64,000 nucleotides of DNA from [Clostridium] polysaccharolyticum (lineage in GTDB: Bacteria > Bacillota > Clostridia > Lachnospirales > Lachnospiraceae), in assembly GCF_900111595.1 (NCBI RefSeq), contig NZ_FOHN01000006.1:119046-183045 (forward strand). The letters run 5' to 3'. Position 1 is the first letter of the stretch, and each line of letters opens with the position of its first letter. The position numbers and the translations under genes are program-made. Shown piece after piece: positions 16,719-24,923 of the stretch. Under the pieces are notes generated by a model. It did no database searches. It had not been told where the DNA came from and was given only the letters and a program-made list of their open reading frames with translations.

Positions 16719-18758
16719 CTACAAAAATATTTCGTTTGTATACAGCTCCATTTTCTTGCGAAGGGCCTCATATTTTTTCAGCATCAGTTTTACCTGAGCG
16801 TCTTCAAACCGTTTCGCTACTTCATTTGCCAGCATCAGAATTTCTGCATCTTTATAGATATCTGCTAATTTAAATTCCAGCATTCCACTCTGTCTGATTC
16901 CAAACATATCCCCAGGTCCTCTAAGCTTAAGATCTTCATTGGCAATATGAAATCCATCGTTGGAATGATTTAATACCTCTAATCGTTTTTGGCTTTCTTT
17001 ACTATTGGAACCATTAATGAAAATACAATAGGACTGGCAGACTCCACGTCCTACACGTCCACGTAGCTGATGAAGCTGTGCAAGCCCAAAACGTTCCGCA
17101 TTTTCGATCATCATGACAGTGGCATTTGGCACATTTACACCGACTTCAATTACGGTTGTTGATACTAATACATGTATGTCACCATTTGCAAAACGTTCCA
17201 TAATCTCATTTTTCTCTTTTGCCTTCATCTTTCCATGAAGATACGCCACCACATAGGCTGGCGGAAGTTCATGAGCAAGCTTTTCTGTATAATCAATAAC
17301 ATTTTCTGCTTCCATGTTTTCGCTTTCTTCTACCATTGGACAAATCACATATGCCTGTCTGCCACTAGCTATTTCCTTGGCAATGAATTCATATGCCTTT
17401 GGACGGTAACTGGTATTAACCACACAGTTTTTTATTGGCAAACGGTTTGCTGGAAGCTCATCAATTGTAGATACATCCAAGTCTCCGTAAAGAATTAGTG
17501 CCAGTGTTCTTGGAATCGGCGTTGCTGACATTACAAGGATATGTGGTTCTTTTCCTTTGTTCGATAATGCCTCTCTCTGCTTTACACCAAAACGATGCTG
17601 CTCGTCTGTAACAACTAATCCCAGATTGGCATATTCTGCTTTCTCCTGAATCAAAGCGTGTGTTCCTACCACAATATGCACTTCCTGGTTTTTGATTTTT
17701 TCATACATAAGCCTTTTTTCTTTGGCAGTCATAGAACCTGCAAGAAGACCTACTTGAATACCATAAGGAGATAACATTTCTTCCAAAGACTCCAGATGCT
17801 GCTTTGCCAGAACTTCCGTAGGCACCATTAAACAGCCTTGATATCCATTCATGGCAGCCTGAAGCAAGGCTAGGGCTGCAACAACGGTCTTGCCTGAACC
17901 AACATCCCCCTGTACCAGACGGTTCATCTGCTGGGAGCTGCATAAATCCTGCTCAATAGCCTTCCAGACTTTCCTTTGTGCATTGGTCAGGTCATATGGC
18001 AGCCTTTCTATCATATTTTCACATTCTTTTGCTGGTTTCATATGAAAAACAGATTTTTTCATTCCCTTTTGTTTTTTCAGGTAATTCAGAGCAAGGTTAA
18101 ATAAGAAAAATTCATCAAATACAATTCTTCTTCTTGCTTCTAGCATTTCCTGTGTATTCTTCGGAAAATGAATCTTTGACACTGCACTTTTATATTCAAT
18201 TAAATTGCATTCTTTTCTTAGTTTCACTGGAAGATAATCTTTTGGAAATTCTATATTTTTTATAGCCTGCACTACCGCTTTTTTGATTACATGATTGGTA
18301 ATTCCAAATGTCAATCCATATATAGGCTGCATGACATAGCGGTTGTTGTGGTAATTTTCTTTTGTCAAGAATACTGGCTGCTCCATCTGAAGTAATCCAT
18401 TTTTCCTAACCGCTTTTCCTCTTAGCAGATAACGGCTTCCCATTTTTAACTGCTTCATTACAAAGGGCATATTAAACCATGTAAGGAGAATGGTTCCTGT
18501 TGCATCTCCTGCTCGACATTGTACGATAGTCAGATTCCGTACTTTTTTCTTTTGTGGCAACGCCACTACTGACACTTCAATAACAGAAGTTTCTTCTTCC
18601 CTAAGTGACTGGATGGCCCGAATGTCCCCGTATACATCATAATCTCTTGGGTAGTGTTCAATCAAGTCCTGTACCGTAAAGATTTCTAATTTTGCTAACC
18701 CTTTTTGTGTTTTCTCTCCGATTCCCTTTACGGATGTAATCTCGTCTTCAAATTTCAT
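16719..18758 (-). CDS. recG: ATP-dependent DNA helicase RecG
   Basis: RecG remodels branched DNA such as stalled forks and Holliday junctions. The 679-residue protein has the N-terminal wedge/OB domain (VKGIGEKTQKGL, then HYPRDY), Walker A QGDVGSGKTVVA, the DEQHRFG motif, SATPIPRT and the C-terminal GRVGRG plus the TRG-like LRGPGDMFG segment. The start at 18756-18758 follows GGGAGGAAAT; eleven in-frame codons upstream lack a ribosome binding site. It follows fakA by about 125 bases, the conserved yloU-fakA-recG order of Firmicutes. Confidence 0.97.
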   Translation of the reverse strand: MKFEDEITSVKGIGEKTQKGLAKLEIFTVQDLIEHYPRDYDVYGDIRAIQSLREEETSVIEVSVVALPQKKKVRNLTIVQCRAGDATGTILLTWFNMPFVMKQLKMGSRYLLRGKAVRKNGLLQMEQPVFLTKENYHNNRYVMQPIYGLTFGITNHVIKKAVVQAIKNIEFPKDYLPVKLRKECNLIEYKSAVSKIHFPKNTQEMLEARRRIVFDEFFLFNLALNYLKKQKGMKKSVFHMKPAKECENMIERLPYDLTNAQRKVWKAIEQDLCSSQQMNRLVQGDVGSGKTVVAALALLQAAMNGYQGCLMVPTEVLAKQHLESLEEMLSPYGIQVGLLAGSMTAKEKRLMYEKIKNQEVHIVVGTHALIQEKAEYANLGLVVTDEQHRFGVKQREALSNKGKEPHILVMSATPIPRTLALILYGDLDVSTIDELPANRLPIKNCVVNTSYRPKAYEFIAKEIASGRQAYVICPMVEESENMEAENVIDYTEKLAHELPPAYVVAYLHGKMKAKEKNEIMERFANGDIHVLVSTTVIEVGVNVPNATVMMIENAERFGLAQLHQLRGRVGRGVCQSYCIFINGSNSKESQKRLEVLNHSNDGFHIANEDLKLRGPGDMFGIRQSGMLEFKLADIYKDAEILMLANEVAKRFEDAQVKLMLKKYEALRKKMELYTNEIFL

Positions 18759-18832
18759 ATTTCCTCCCAGCAAATGAAGCAGTTCTGCCACATTGCCCTG
18801 ATTTATGTTCTGTTTAAAAAACCATATACAGC

Positions 18833-18871
18833 AATAAGAGAAATGCAGGCAATTCCCACATTTCTCTTACT
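18833..18871 (-). terminator. Hairpin after fakA
   Basis: Minus strand TAAGAGAAATG pairs with CATTTCTCTTA across a 13-base loop; a T-run (GGTTTTTTA) follows some 13 bases later, so termination may be partial and recG may be read through. Confidence 0.55.
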
Positions 18872-18883
18872 ATGCTTTGTTTT

Positions 18884-20581
18884 TTATTCAACCGAAACCA
18901 CATAATAGTAGATTGGCTGTCCACCATATAAGACTTCAACTTCAATGTCAGAATGTGCTTCCATTAACTCTTCTGCAAGTTCATTGGCTTCTTCTTCTTT
19001 TACCTCTTCTCCATAATAAAGACTTACTAATTCACTATCTTCCTCCAGCATGGATTCTATTAATTCTTTGGCAGTATCTTTTATGGATTCCCCAACAGCA
19101 GCAATTCTGGAATCATCAATTCCCATGATATTCCCCTGTTTAATTGTCTTGCCGTCAATTGAAGTATCACGGACTGCATAAGTTACCTGTCCTGATTTTA
19201 CATTGCCCATAGCTTCTTCCATAGCTTTGGCATTTTCTTCTGGAATCTTATCATAAACAAAGTTTATGATAGCGGCGATACCTTGTGGGATTGTTTTAGA
19301 AGGTATTACAATAACCTTCTTATCTTCTGTTAAATCACGAGCCTGGTTAGCTGCCAGAATAATGTTTTTATTATTTGGCAGGATATAAATGGTATCTGCA
19401 TTTACTTTTGCAATTGCATTAAGCATATCCTCCGTACTCGGATTCATTGTCTGACCACCTTCAATTAAGTAATCGACACCAAGACCTCTGAATACTTCGC
19501 TAAGACCATCTCCAGCAGAAACACTAATAAAACCTGCTTCTTTTCTAGGCTGTTCCTGCCCACTTGCCTCTTTCGTTTCTTTCTTCCCATCTGCTTGTTC
19601 TTTGGCTTTCTTTTCTGCATCCTGAATTACTCTTTCATGATGCTCTTCACGCATATTGTCTATCTTCATACTAGTGAGGGAACCATAAGTCAATGCTTTT
19701 TGGATTGCTAGTCCCGGATCATTAGTATGTACATGAACCTTAACAATTTCATCATCAGAAACTACTACTAAAGAATCCCCGATAGATTCTAAGTATGCTT
19801 TAAACTGTTTTTCAGTGTCCATGTTATACTCTTTTTCCAGCATGATAATAAATTCTGTACAATAACCAAATTTTATATCAGCAGTGGAAATATTCGAACT
19901 GTCAACTTTCTGAACTGGCGCTGTATTAACTGGCGTACTTAACTCAAACTTAAAATCTGATTTCCTGCCACTCAATACTTCAAATGCACCATTCAATACC
20001 GTAACAAGACCTTGCCCGCCAGAATCCACTACACCAGCTTCTTTTAATACCGGAAGCATCTCTGGAGTACGTTCTAACATTTCCTGCATTGCTTTTAGCA
20101 CTTCTTCACAAAAGCATATAATATCGTCTGTCTTTCCAGCAATTTCTTCTGCCTTTGCAGCACCTGCTTTTGCTACAGTGAGAATGGTACCTTCTTTTGG
20201 CTTCATAACGGCTTTATACGCAGTTTCTACTGCCCGTTCCAATGCCTTTGCCAATGCTGGCACATCAACAGCATCCTTATCCATAATTTCTCTTGTAAAG
20301 CCTCTAAAAAGCTGAGATAAAATAACGCCGGAATTTCCTCTGGCTCCTCTCAGAGAACCACTGGAAATAGCTTTTGCAATATTTACTATGGTAGGATTAT
20401 CAATATTATTAACTTCCTTAGCAGCCGACATAATCGTCAAAGTCATGTTTGTTCCAGTATCACCATCTGGCACTGGAAAAACATTTAACTCATTAATATA
20501 GTCCTTTTTCAATTCGATGCTTTTTGCTCCAGCTAAAAATGCTTTCTGAAGCAGCGGGGCATCTATTAACTTAATTGCCAC
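18884..20581 (-). CDS. fakA: Fatty acid kinase catalytic subunit FakA (DAK2 domain protein YloV)
   Basis: FakA phosphorylates fatty acids held by a DegV/FakB protein, giving acyl phosphate for phospholipid synthesis. The 565-residue product has the N-terminal DAK2 (DhaL-like) domain with NVFPVPDGDTGTNM at about residue 34 (the Asp cluster binds Mg-ATP), GARGNSGVILSQ near 79, a central domain with VHVHTNDPG, and the C-terminal DegV-like region. The GTG start has AGGAGG 8 bases before it. It follows the Asp23 gene by 37 bases. A lysine-rich segment near 320-340 (KKAKEQADGKKETKEA) looks like a lineage-specific linker. Confidence 0.93.
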   Translation of the reverse strand: MAIKLIDAPLLQKAFLAGAKSIELKKDYINELNVFPVPDGDTGTNMTLTIMSAAKEVNNIDNPTIVNIAKAISSGSLRGARGNSGVILSQLFRGFTREIMDKDAVDVPALAKALERAVETAYKAVMKPKEGTILTVAKAGAAKAEEIAGKTDDIICFCEEVLKAMQEMLERTPEMLPVLKEAGVVDSGGQGLVTVLNGAFEVLSGRKSDFKFELSTPVNTAPVQKVDSSNISTADIKFGYCTEFIIMLEKEYNMDTEKQFKAYLESIGDSLVVVSDDEIVKVHVHTNDPGLAIQKALTYGSLTSMKIDNMREEHHERVIQDAEKKAKEQADGKKETKEASGQEQPRKEAGFISVSAGDGLSEVFRGLGVDYLIEGGQTMNPSTEDMLNAIAKVNADTIYILPNNKNIILAANQARDLTEDKKVIVIPSKTIPQGIAAIINFVYDKIPEENAKAMEEAMGNVKSGQVTYAVRDTSIDGKTIKQGNIMGIDDSRIAAVGESIKDTAKELIESMLEEDSELVSLYYGEEVKEEEANELAEELMEAHSDIEVEVLYGGQPIYYYVVSVE

Positions 20582-20618
20582 TTTTTAATCCTCCTTAATG
20601 TTGTTATCCTTCTGATTG

Positions 20619-20975
20619 TCAATCTAATATTCTAACGCCTTCAACGTATACATTAATTGTTCCAGCTTTTAAGCCAGTAAACTCTTCCACCTTATACTTT
20701 ACATTGGAAATAAGGTTCTCTGTTACTGCGGTTATACTAACACCATATGCTACTATTATGTGCATATCTATGTTCATATTATCGTTGTCAATTTCTACAT
20801 TAACACCACGACTGATACTTTCTCTCTTTAGAAGTTTAACCAAACCGTCTTTTACATTAACGGCAGCCATACCCACAATACCAAAGCACTCAACAGCTGC
20901 CGATCCTGCATACTTCGCCACTACTTCGTTGTCGATGATAATTTCGCCCATTTCAGTATTCATATGACCTTTCAT
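20619..20975 (-). CDS. Asp23/Gls24 family envelope stress protein (YloU-like)
   Basis: A 118-residue Asp23-domain protein, starting MKGHMNTEMGEIIIDNEVV, with AGSAAVECFGIVGMA near residue 25 and VAYGVSI near 76, both hallmarks of the family. It is usually membrane-associated through partners or involved in cell-envelope homeostasis, and is regularly found next to fakA. GGAGGG precedes the ATG. Precise function is unknown. Confidence 0.92.
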   Translation of the reverse strand: MKGHMNTEMGEIIIDNEVVAKYAGSAAVECFGIVGMAAVNVKDGLVKLLKRESISRGVNVEIDNDNMNIDMHIIVAYGVSITAVTENLISNVKYKVEEFTGLKAGTINVYVEGVRILD

Positions 20976-21008
20976 AGTAAACCCTCCATTCTTTCACGAA
21001 TCTTTATA

Positions 21009-21037
21009 ATTATACCCTGTTTTTCTCTATTTGAAAA
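21009..21037 (-). promoter_or_regulatory. Promoter for the asp23-fakA-recG operon
   Basis: Minus strand TTTTCA (21032-21037), 17 bases, TATAAT (21009-21014), about 33 bases upstream of the Asp23 start. Confidence 0.55.
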
Positions 21038-21138
21038 CTAATTTCTTTCAGGATGGTGCAGTTTTTATATTTTTAGTAATTACTGTTAAATTTAAACATA
21101 TTATATTGTATATCTAACAAATATATTTTGAGGTTGTT

Positions 21139-21276
21139 ATGAGACATATGCTCGGTTTTATCCTTTTCTGGATTGCTATAGGCATGACAATCATGCTTTT
21201 CATTACCAACGGCCTGCTTGCTATCTGCATCATCATTCTATTTCTAATATTAGGTTATAATTTATTCTGCTGCTAA
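21139..21276 (+). CDS. Small two-helix membrane protein (45 residues)
   Basis: An ATG at 21139, preceded by TGAGG 5 bases away, opens a 45-residue frame ending in TAA at 21276. The product has two hydrophobic segments (about residues 5-22 and 25-42) separated by TNG, and ends LGYNLFCC. It lies alone on the plus strand between the divergent Asp23 gene and rpmB. The clean membrane-protein character, ribosome binding site and absence of rare-looking codons argue that it is real. Function is unknown. It is not SpoVM-like in sequence. Confidence 0.6.
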   Translation: MRHMLGFILFWIAIGMTIMLFITNGLLAICIIILFLILGYNLFCC

Positions 21277-21292
21277 TTTTACAACTCAAAAA

Positions 21293-21337
21293 GAAGGTGT
21301 CACAATAGTGATATCCATCGCCATTCATGACACCTTC
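21293..21337 (-). terminator. Terminator of rpmB
   Basis: A perfect 10-base stem (GAAGGTGTCA/TGACACCTTC) with a 25-base loop, followed on the minus strand by TTTTTGAG. It lies 14 bases past the rpmB stop. Confidence 0.8.
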
Positions 21338-21350
21338 CGCCAACTCTGCA

Positions 21351-21536
21351 TTAAGCACGTTCTACTAATCCTGATCTTAAACAAGATGTACATACATACA
21401 TTTTCTTAGCTCCACCGTTAACTTTAACCTTAACAGATTTCACGTTTGATTTCCACATCTTATTACTTCTTCTATGTGAATGACTCACCTTGATACCAAA
21501 ATGAGCTCCTTTTCCACAAACTGCACATTTAGCCAT
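21351..21536 (-). CDS. rpmB: 50S ribosomal protein L28, zinc-binding type
   Basis: The 61-residue protein starts MAKCAVCGKGAHFG and ends with the CTSCLRSGLVERA segment. The two CxxC pairs form a zinc ribbon, so this is the zinc-containing C+ form of L28. It binds 23S rRNA in the large subunit. AAGGAGG precedes the ATG. It is monocistronic, with its own promoter and terminator. Confidence 0.97.
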   Translation of the reverse strand: MAKCAVCGKGAHFGIKVSHSHRRSNKMWKSNVKSVKVKVNGGAKKMYVCTSCLRSGLVERA

Positions 21537-21600
21537 TCCAAAGCACCTCCTTACGCTTTTTAGACATAGCCTTAAAAATCGCTATACATCAAACAAAACC

Positions 21601-21629
21601 ATTCTATCAAAATAATCTTAATAATGCAA
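21601..21629 (-). promoter_or_regulatory. Promoter of rpmB
   Basis: Minus strand TTGCAT (21624-21629), 17 bases, TAGAAT (21601-21606), with about 60 bases of leader before rpmB. Confidence 0.6.
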
Positions 21630-21670
21630 GCAAATTTTATGAATTTTTAAATTTACCTGAGATCCAGCTT

Positions 21671-22057
21671 CTATTCTTCTGTTTCAGAATCCTCACTGCT
21701 GCTGTCTTTTTCCTTATTGCCACCAGTAAATTTATTGACAAAGTCAGGAACCATGTCCAATATTTTCGTAAGACTGTCCTGATTCTTTACATTTACCAGC
21801 TTCGTTACTCCATTTTGAATCACTAGTACAGAACTTGGAGTAATTTTACCTCCCATTCCCCCAGCCCCTTTGTTTTTCTTGCTTTCTTCAGCAAATGCTC
21901 CTGCAGCCACTCCAAAACTTACATCCACTAACGGTAAAATAATCGTTCCATCCGGAAATGTAATCGCATCGCCAACTACTGTTTTTGTTGTGATAAAATT
22001 ATCCATTCCTTTAAACAAAGATTCTAATGTTCCATCATAATTTGTTTTATCAGCCAT
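21671..22057 (-). CDS. Spore germination/sporulation protein GerW (YtfJ)
   Basis: A 128-residue protein with the GerW pattern: VVGDAITFPDGTIILPLVDVSFGVAAG at about residues 28-54, a glycine/lysine segment GAGGMGGKITP, then VLVIQNGVTKLV. GerW homologues localise in the spore and affect germination in Bacillus. The C-terminus is acidic (EKDSSSEDSETEE). It overlaps the end of the upstream DUF2953 gene by 8 bases, the ytfI-ytfJ pairing seen in Bacillus. Confidence 0.9.
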   Translation of the reverse strand: MADKTNYDGTLESLFKGMDNFITTKTVVGDAITFPDGTIILPLVDVSFGVAAGAFAEESKKNKGAGGMGGKITPSSVLVIQNGVTKLVNVKNQDSLTKILDMVPDFVNKFTGGNKEKDSSSEDSETEE

Positions 22058-23006
22058 TGAGCTCCTCCTTTAACTGCTTGCCATCAGCAAAAAATTTTTT
22101 GACTTCTTTATCAAAATACAAACTGCCACCTACACGTATAAAGCGTATTACCCTCATTCTGCCTTGTGCCGTTATGTCAGCTTCTATTCTTTTTTCTTCA
22201 AAATCAGGATAAACTGAAACATTCATTTTAACGTATGCCCGTAAAATGCTTATAATGCCAAGAATTTTTCCTGTACTAGAAGGGTCTCCTGTTCCAAACC
22301 GGACATAACCGTTTAATTTTCTAGGTCCTATATAACGTAACACTTCAAAACTTCTTTTCTTTAACTTTTTCACAGAGTTTCTATTCCCTTCATCTTTCAG
22401 GAACTCAAGAATTTTATCCTTCTTTTTCATGATTCCGCTTATTTTGTTTTTGATTTTAGTCCATGTCTCTGGAATTTGCAAGAGCATCTTCTCTGCTTTC
22501 TTTAGCCAGTCTTTCACTTTACGAAAGAAATTTAACTCTTCTTCCTTTGCAACACTCTTTTCGGCTTTTGCTGCACTTTCTTCTTTCGCTATGTGCTTCT
22601 CTTCTTTTGCCCCACTCTTAACATTCCGTTTTTGGGATTGCTGCTTTGAATCTCTTTGCATTAACATATTTGTTTTGGTTTTACTCTTATTCCTTTTTTT
22701 CTGTTTCTTCTTTTTCCTTGCCTGGGATACTTTCTGATTCTCATTTTCTTCCTTATTCTTTCTTACTGGCAGTCCAAATATTCGCAAACAGTATTTTGTC
22801 TTTTTCTCTTTATACTGAATGGTTATGTGAACCAGATGAAAAAGCCATGAAACACACAAATCCACATTTGTCTTGCCATTGACTTGCAAGTGAAACCGAT
22901 ACCGTAAAGGTACAATCAGTACCAAAACAATAAGGACTAACAAAAAACCTAGGAGCATGCCAAGGATTGCTCCTATTATTTTTAATATCAGCCAAACAAT
23001 ATGCAA
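22050..23006 (-). CDS. DUF2953 family protein (YtfI-like)
   Basis: A 318-residue protein with an N-terminal membrane segment (about residues 2-30), a beta-rich region (YRFHLQVNGKTNVDLCVSWLFHLVHI), a long lysine- and glutamate-rich linker (about 85-160), and a C-terminal conserved part with YVRFGTGDPSSTGKILGIISILR. This is the DUF2953 pattern. It is coupled to gerW, so a sporulation role is likely but unproven. The start is uncertain: the first possible codon is a TTG directly after AGAAGGA with poor spacing. Confidence 0.78.
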   Translation of the reverse strand: MHIVWLILKIIGAILGMLLGFLLVLIVLVLIVPLRYRFHLQVNGKTNVDLCVSWLFHLVHITIQYKEKKTKYCLRIFGLPVRKNKEENENQKVSQARKKKKQKKRNKSKTKTNMLMQRDSKQQSQKRNVKSGAKEEKHIAKEESAAKAEKSVAKEEELNFFRKVKDWLKKAEKMLLQIPETWTKIKNKISGIMKKKDKILEFLKDEGNRNSVKKLKKRSFEVLRYIGPRKLNGYVRFGTGDPSSTGKILGIISILRAYVKMNVSVYPDFEEKRIEADITAQGRMRVIRFIRVGGSLYFDKEVKKFFADGKQLKEELNG

Positions 23007-23034
23007 TCCTTCTCACATCCCATCCTTTTAAAAC

Positions 23035-23352
23035 TTACTCATTCTGCCCAAAAAAAGCCCTTACATCAAATTTGCCTGTCTGGTGATACACGTCACCGAC
23101 AATATCCGCAACCATTTTTACTGCACTTTCTTTACTAGAAGCCAGTCCTACAATCTTTATTCCCCGCTTTCTATAGTATTGAAATAATAATTCATTTGCA
23201 TTGATTATATCAAACAAATTCTTCTTATTTGAAGCGAGAGCAATGCAATACACATTGAAGTTCAATCTGTGCTTTTCCACTCGCCGCTTTATTCTGGTCT
23301 CTTTTTTCAGCGTTTCAGAATCTAAATATAAAGCCGGATACCATTCAATCAT
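23035..23352 (-). CDS. Conserved-type protein of unknown function (105 residues)
   Basis: A basic soluble protein starting MIEWYPALYLDSETLKKE. Residues 30-90 look like an alternating strand/helix domain (VYCIALASNKKNLFDIINAN, then IKIVGLASSKESAVKMV). No known motif is recognised. It lies between the 473-residue unknown and the ytfI-gerW pair in one strand order with short gaps, so probably one operon. The ribosome binding site is weak. Confidence 0.68.
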   Translation of the reverse strand: MIEWYPALYLDSETLKKETRIKRRVEKHRLNFNVYCIALASNKKNLFDIINANELLFQYYRKRGIKIVGLASSKESAVKMVADIVGDVYHQTGKFDVRAFFGQNE

Positions 23353-23385
23353 AATTACTTGACACCCATTTCTTTCAGCATGGAT

Positions 23386-24807
23386 TTATGCATTTTCTGT
23401 TATCATACGATTAAGTATTTCATAAACTGCCTGTTTTTCAGCAGCATCTTTACACTGCTGTAAACTTCCCTGTATATATTCTGACACTTCGTCTACACTG
23501 GCAAACTGAACAGGCATTCTTTCCATCACATTGGCAATTACAGCACGGACAAAAAGAATGGAGGCACCATGAAATAATTCACTAAACTCCTCTGCAAGTT
23601 TTACCGCCTCTTTCTCTGCCATCTGCTCCGTTACTTCTTCTGTGGATTTTTCTTTAAATTCCACAAAAATACTAGTAGAAAGAAGCTTTTCTGCCTTATC
23701 AAAATCAGCAAAACCAGTTTCCAATTTAAGTTCCTTCCTTTCAGCAGCATACGTTTCTTTTATCATCTCAAAACTTCCCATAAGCTGTTGAATCTGCATC
23801 ATAACTTTTTCCAGCACACCCTCAATCTGCTCAAGTTTTTCAATTAATGTTCCTCCAATAACATAATTATCGTCTGATTTTACCTGTTTTGCAATGGTTA
23901 TTATTACATCCTTGCATATTTTTTCTTCTTTTTCCCAATAACGTTCCTCAAAACCGTTTCCATGTGCCTCTGAAAGCAGGTACACATAAAGACTATTGAG
24001 CAATTCCTGTAAGGTAACAAACACTTCCGATGCAGCTGTAAATTCCTCACTCATTTTCTGTAATTCCTGCTGCAATGCTTTAATTTCCTGCATTTCCAGC
24101 TTTCCATAATCCATACCGTCCATTTTTTCTACAAATTGTCCCCAGTTATTAAAATATATGCCCTCTCCTTCTGGATGATACATGGTTGCACTAGTTCGTA
24201 TCATATACAGATAGGAATCCAGAGAATCTTTTTCTCCACCTTTAAACAAAGAAATACTGTTTTTCACCATTTCATAAAACTTGCTTCTTGCAATACGAAC
24301 TGGAAGCTGGCCGATTACTTCTTTTATTCTTTCTCCAATTACGGCATTATCCTTTTGTGCAAAAATATATTGGAGCAGCTTCTGTGCAAATACAGTGTCA
24401 TCCTCTGATACTGGATCTGCCTGATCATATTTATGCTCAATGCGGTTTAATATATATTCACTAATAAGCAAATGGTCCGTATAATTTGTAAGCACTTCCA
24501 TTTTCCGAATCACTTTTGTTCTTTCTTTATCTAGTTTCTGAATACATGCTTCTCTTTGTACTGGCTCTTCTGACACAAAAAGCTCGTATATAAGTTCATG
24601 AATCACCTGGACTGTATCCAGAACTTCTTTTTCTTTAAAATAACCTTCCTCATGCTGTTCACACATGACATAATACTGCAGCATGGTCTGCAGCATGGCA
24701 TAGCTGTGATACTCATCTGCCAAAGCCTTAAGATACGCTGGCAAGTCCTTATCCAGATTCTTTCCACTGTTTAAACTTTTAATCAATTGTCTTAAATTTG
24801 CACTCAA
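23386..24807 (-). CDS. Large helical protein of unknown function (473 residues)
   Basis: An almost entirely alpha-helical, acidic protein with no signal peptide, no membrane segment and no catalytic motif that I recognise. Helical heptad-like runs occur around residues 220-260 and 305-350. The frame begins with a TTG 10 bases after GGAGGG. It heads a run of genes leading to gerW. Proteins of this type are common in Lachnospiraceae, and none is characterised to my knowledge. Confidence 0.7.
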   Translation of the reverse strand: MSANLRQLIKSLNSGKNLDKDLPAYLKALADEYHSYAMLQTMLQYYVMCEQHEEGYFKEKEVLDTVQVIHELIYELFVSEEPVQREACIQKLDKERTKVIRKMEVLTNYTDHLLISEYILNRIEHKYDQADPVSEDDTVFAQKLLQYIFAQKDNAVIGERIKEVIGQLPVRIARSKFYEMVKNSISLFKGGEKDSLDSYLYMIRTSATMYHPEGEGIYFNNWGQFVEKMDGMDYGKLEMQEIKALQQELQKMSEEFTAASEVFVTLQELLNSLYVYLLSEAHGNGFEERYWEKEEKICKDVIITIAKQVKSDDNYVIGGTLIEKLEQIEGVLEKVMMQIQQLMGSFEMIKETYAAERKELKLETGFADFDKAEKLLSTSIFVEFKEKSTEEVTEQMAEKEAVKLAEEFSELFHGASILFVRAVIANVMERMPVQFASVDEVSEYIQGSLQQCKDAAEKQAVYEILNRMITENA

Positions 24808-24870
24808 GATTCCCTAACCCTCCGGCTGTTTCATATTTTTTATTGCAATAATGATCATATAATTTTATTT

Positions 24871-24903
24871 TAATAAGCTGACCTCATAAGAAGCCAGCTT
24901 ACC
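24871..24903 (-). terminator. Weak hairpin after the GT-C fusion gene
   Basis: Minus strand TAAGCTG pairs with CAGCTTA across about 15 bases and is followed by TTAAAATAAAATT, not a clean T-tract. Confidence 0.4.
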
Positions 24904-24923
24904 ATAAACTTTCTCTTATTCCA

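Noticed and set aside
21139..21276. SpoVM, which neighbours rpmB in Bacillus
   Set aside because: The 45-residue product has two membrane helices and no similarity to the amphipathic 26-residue SpoVM.
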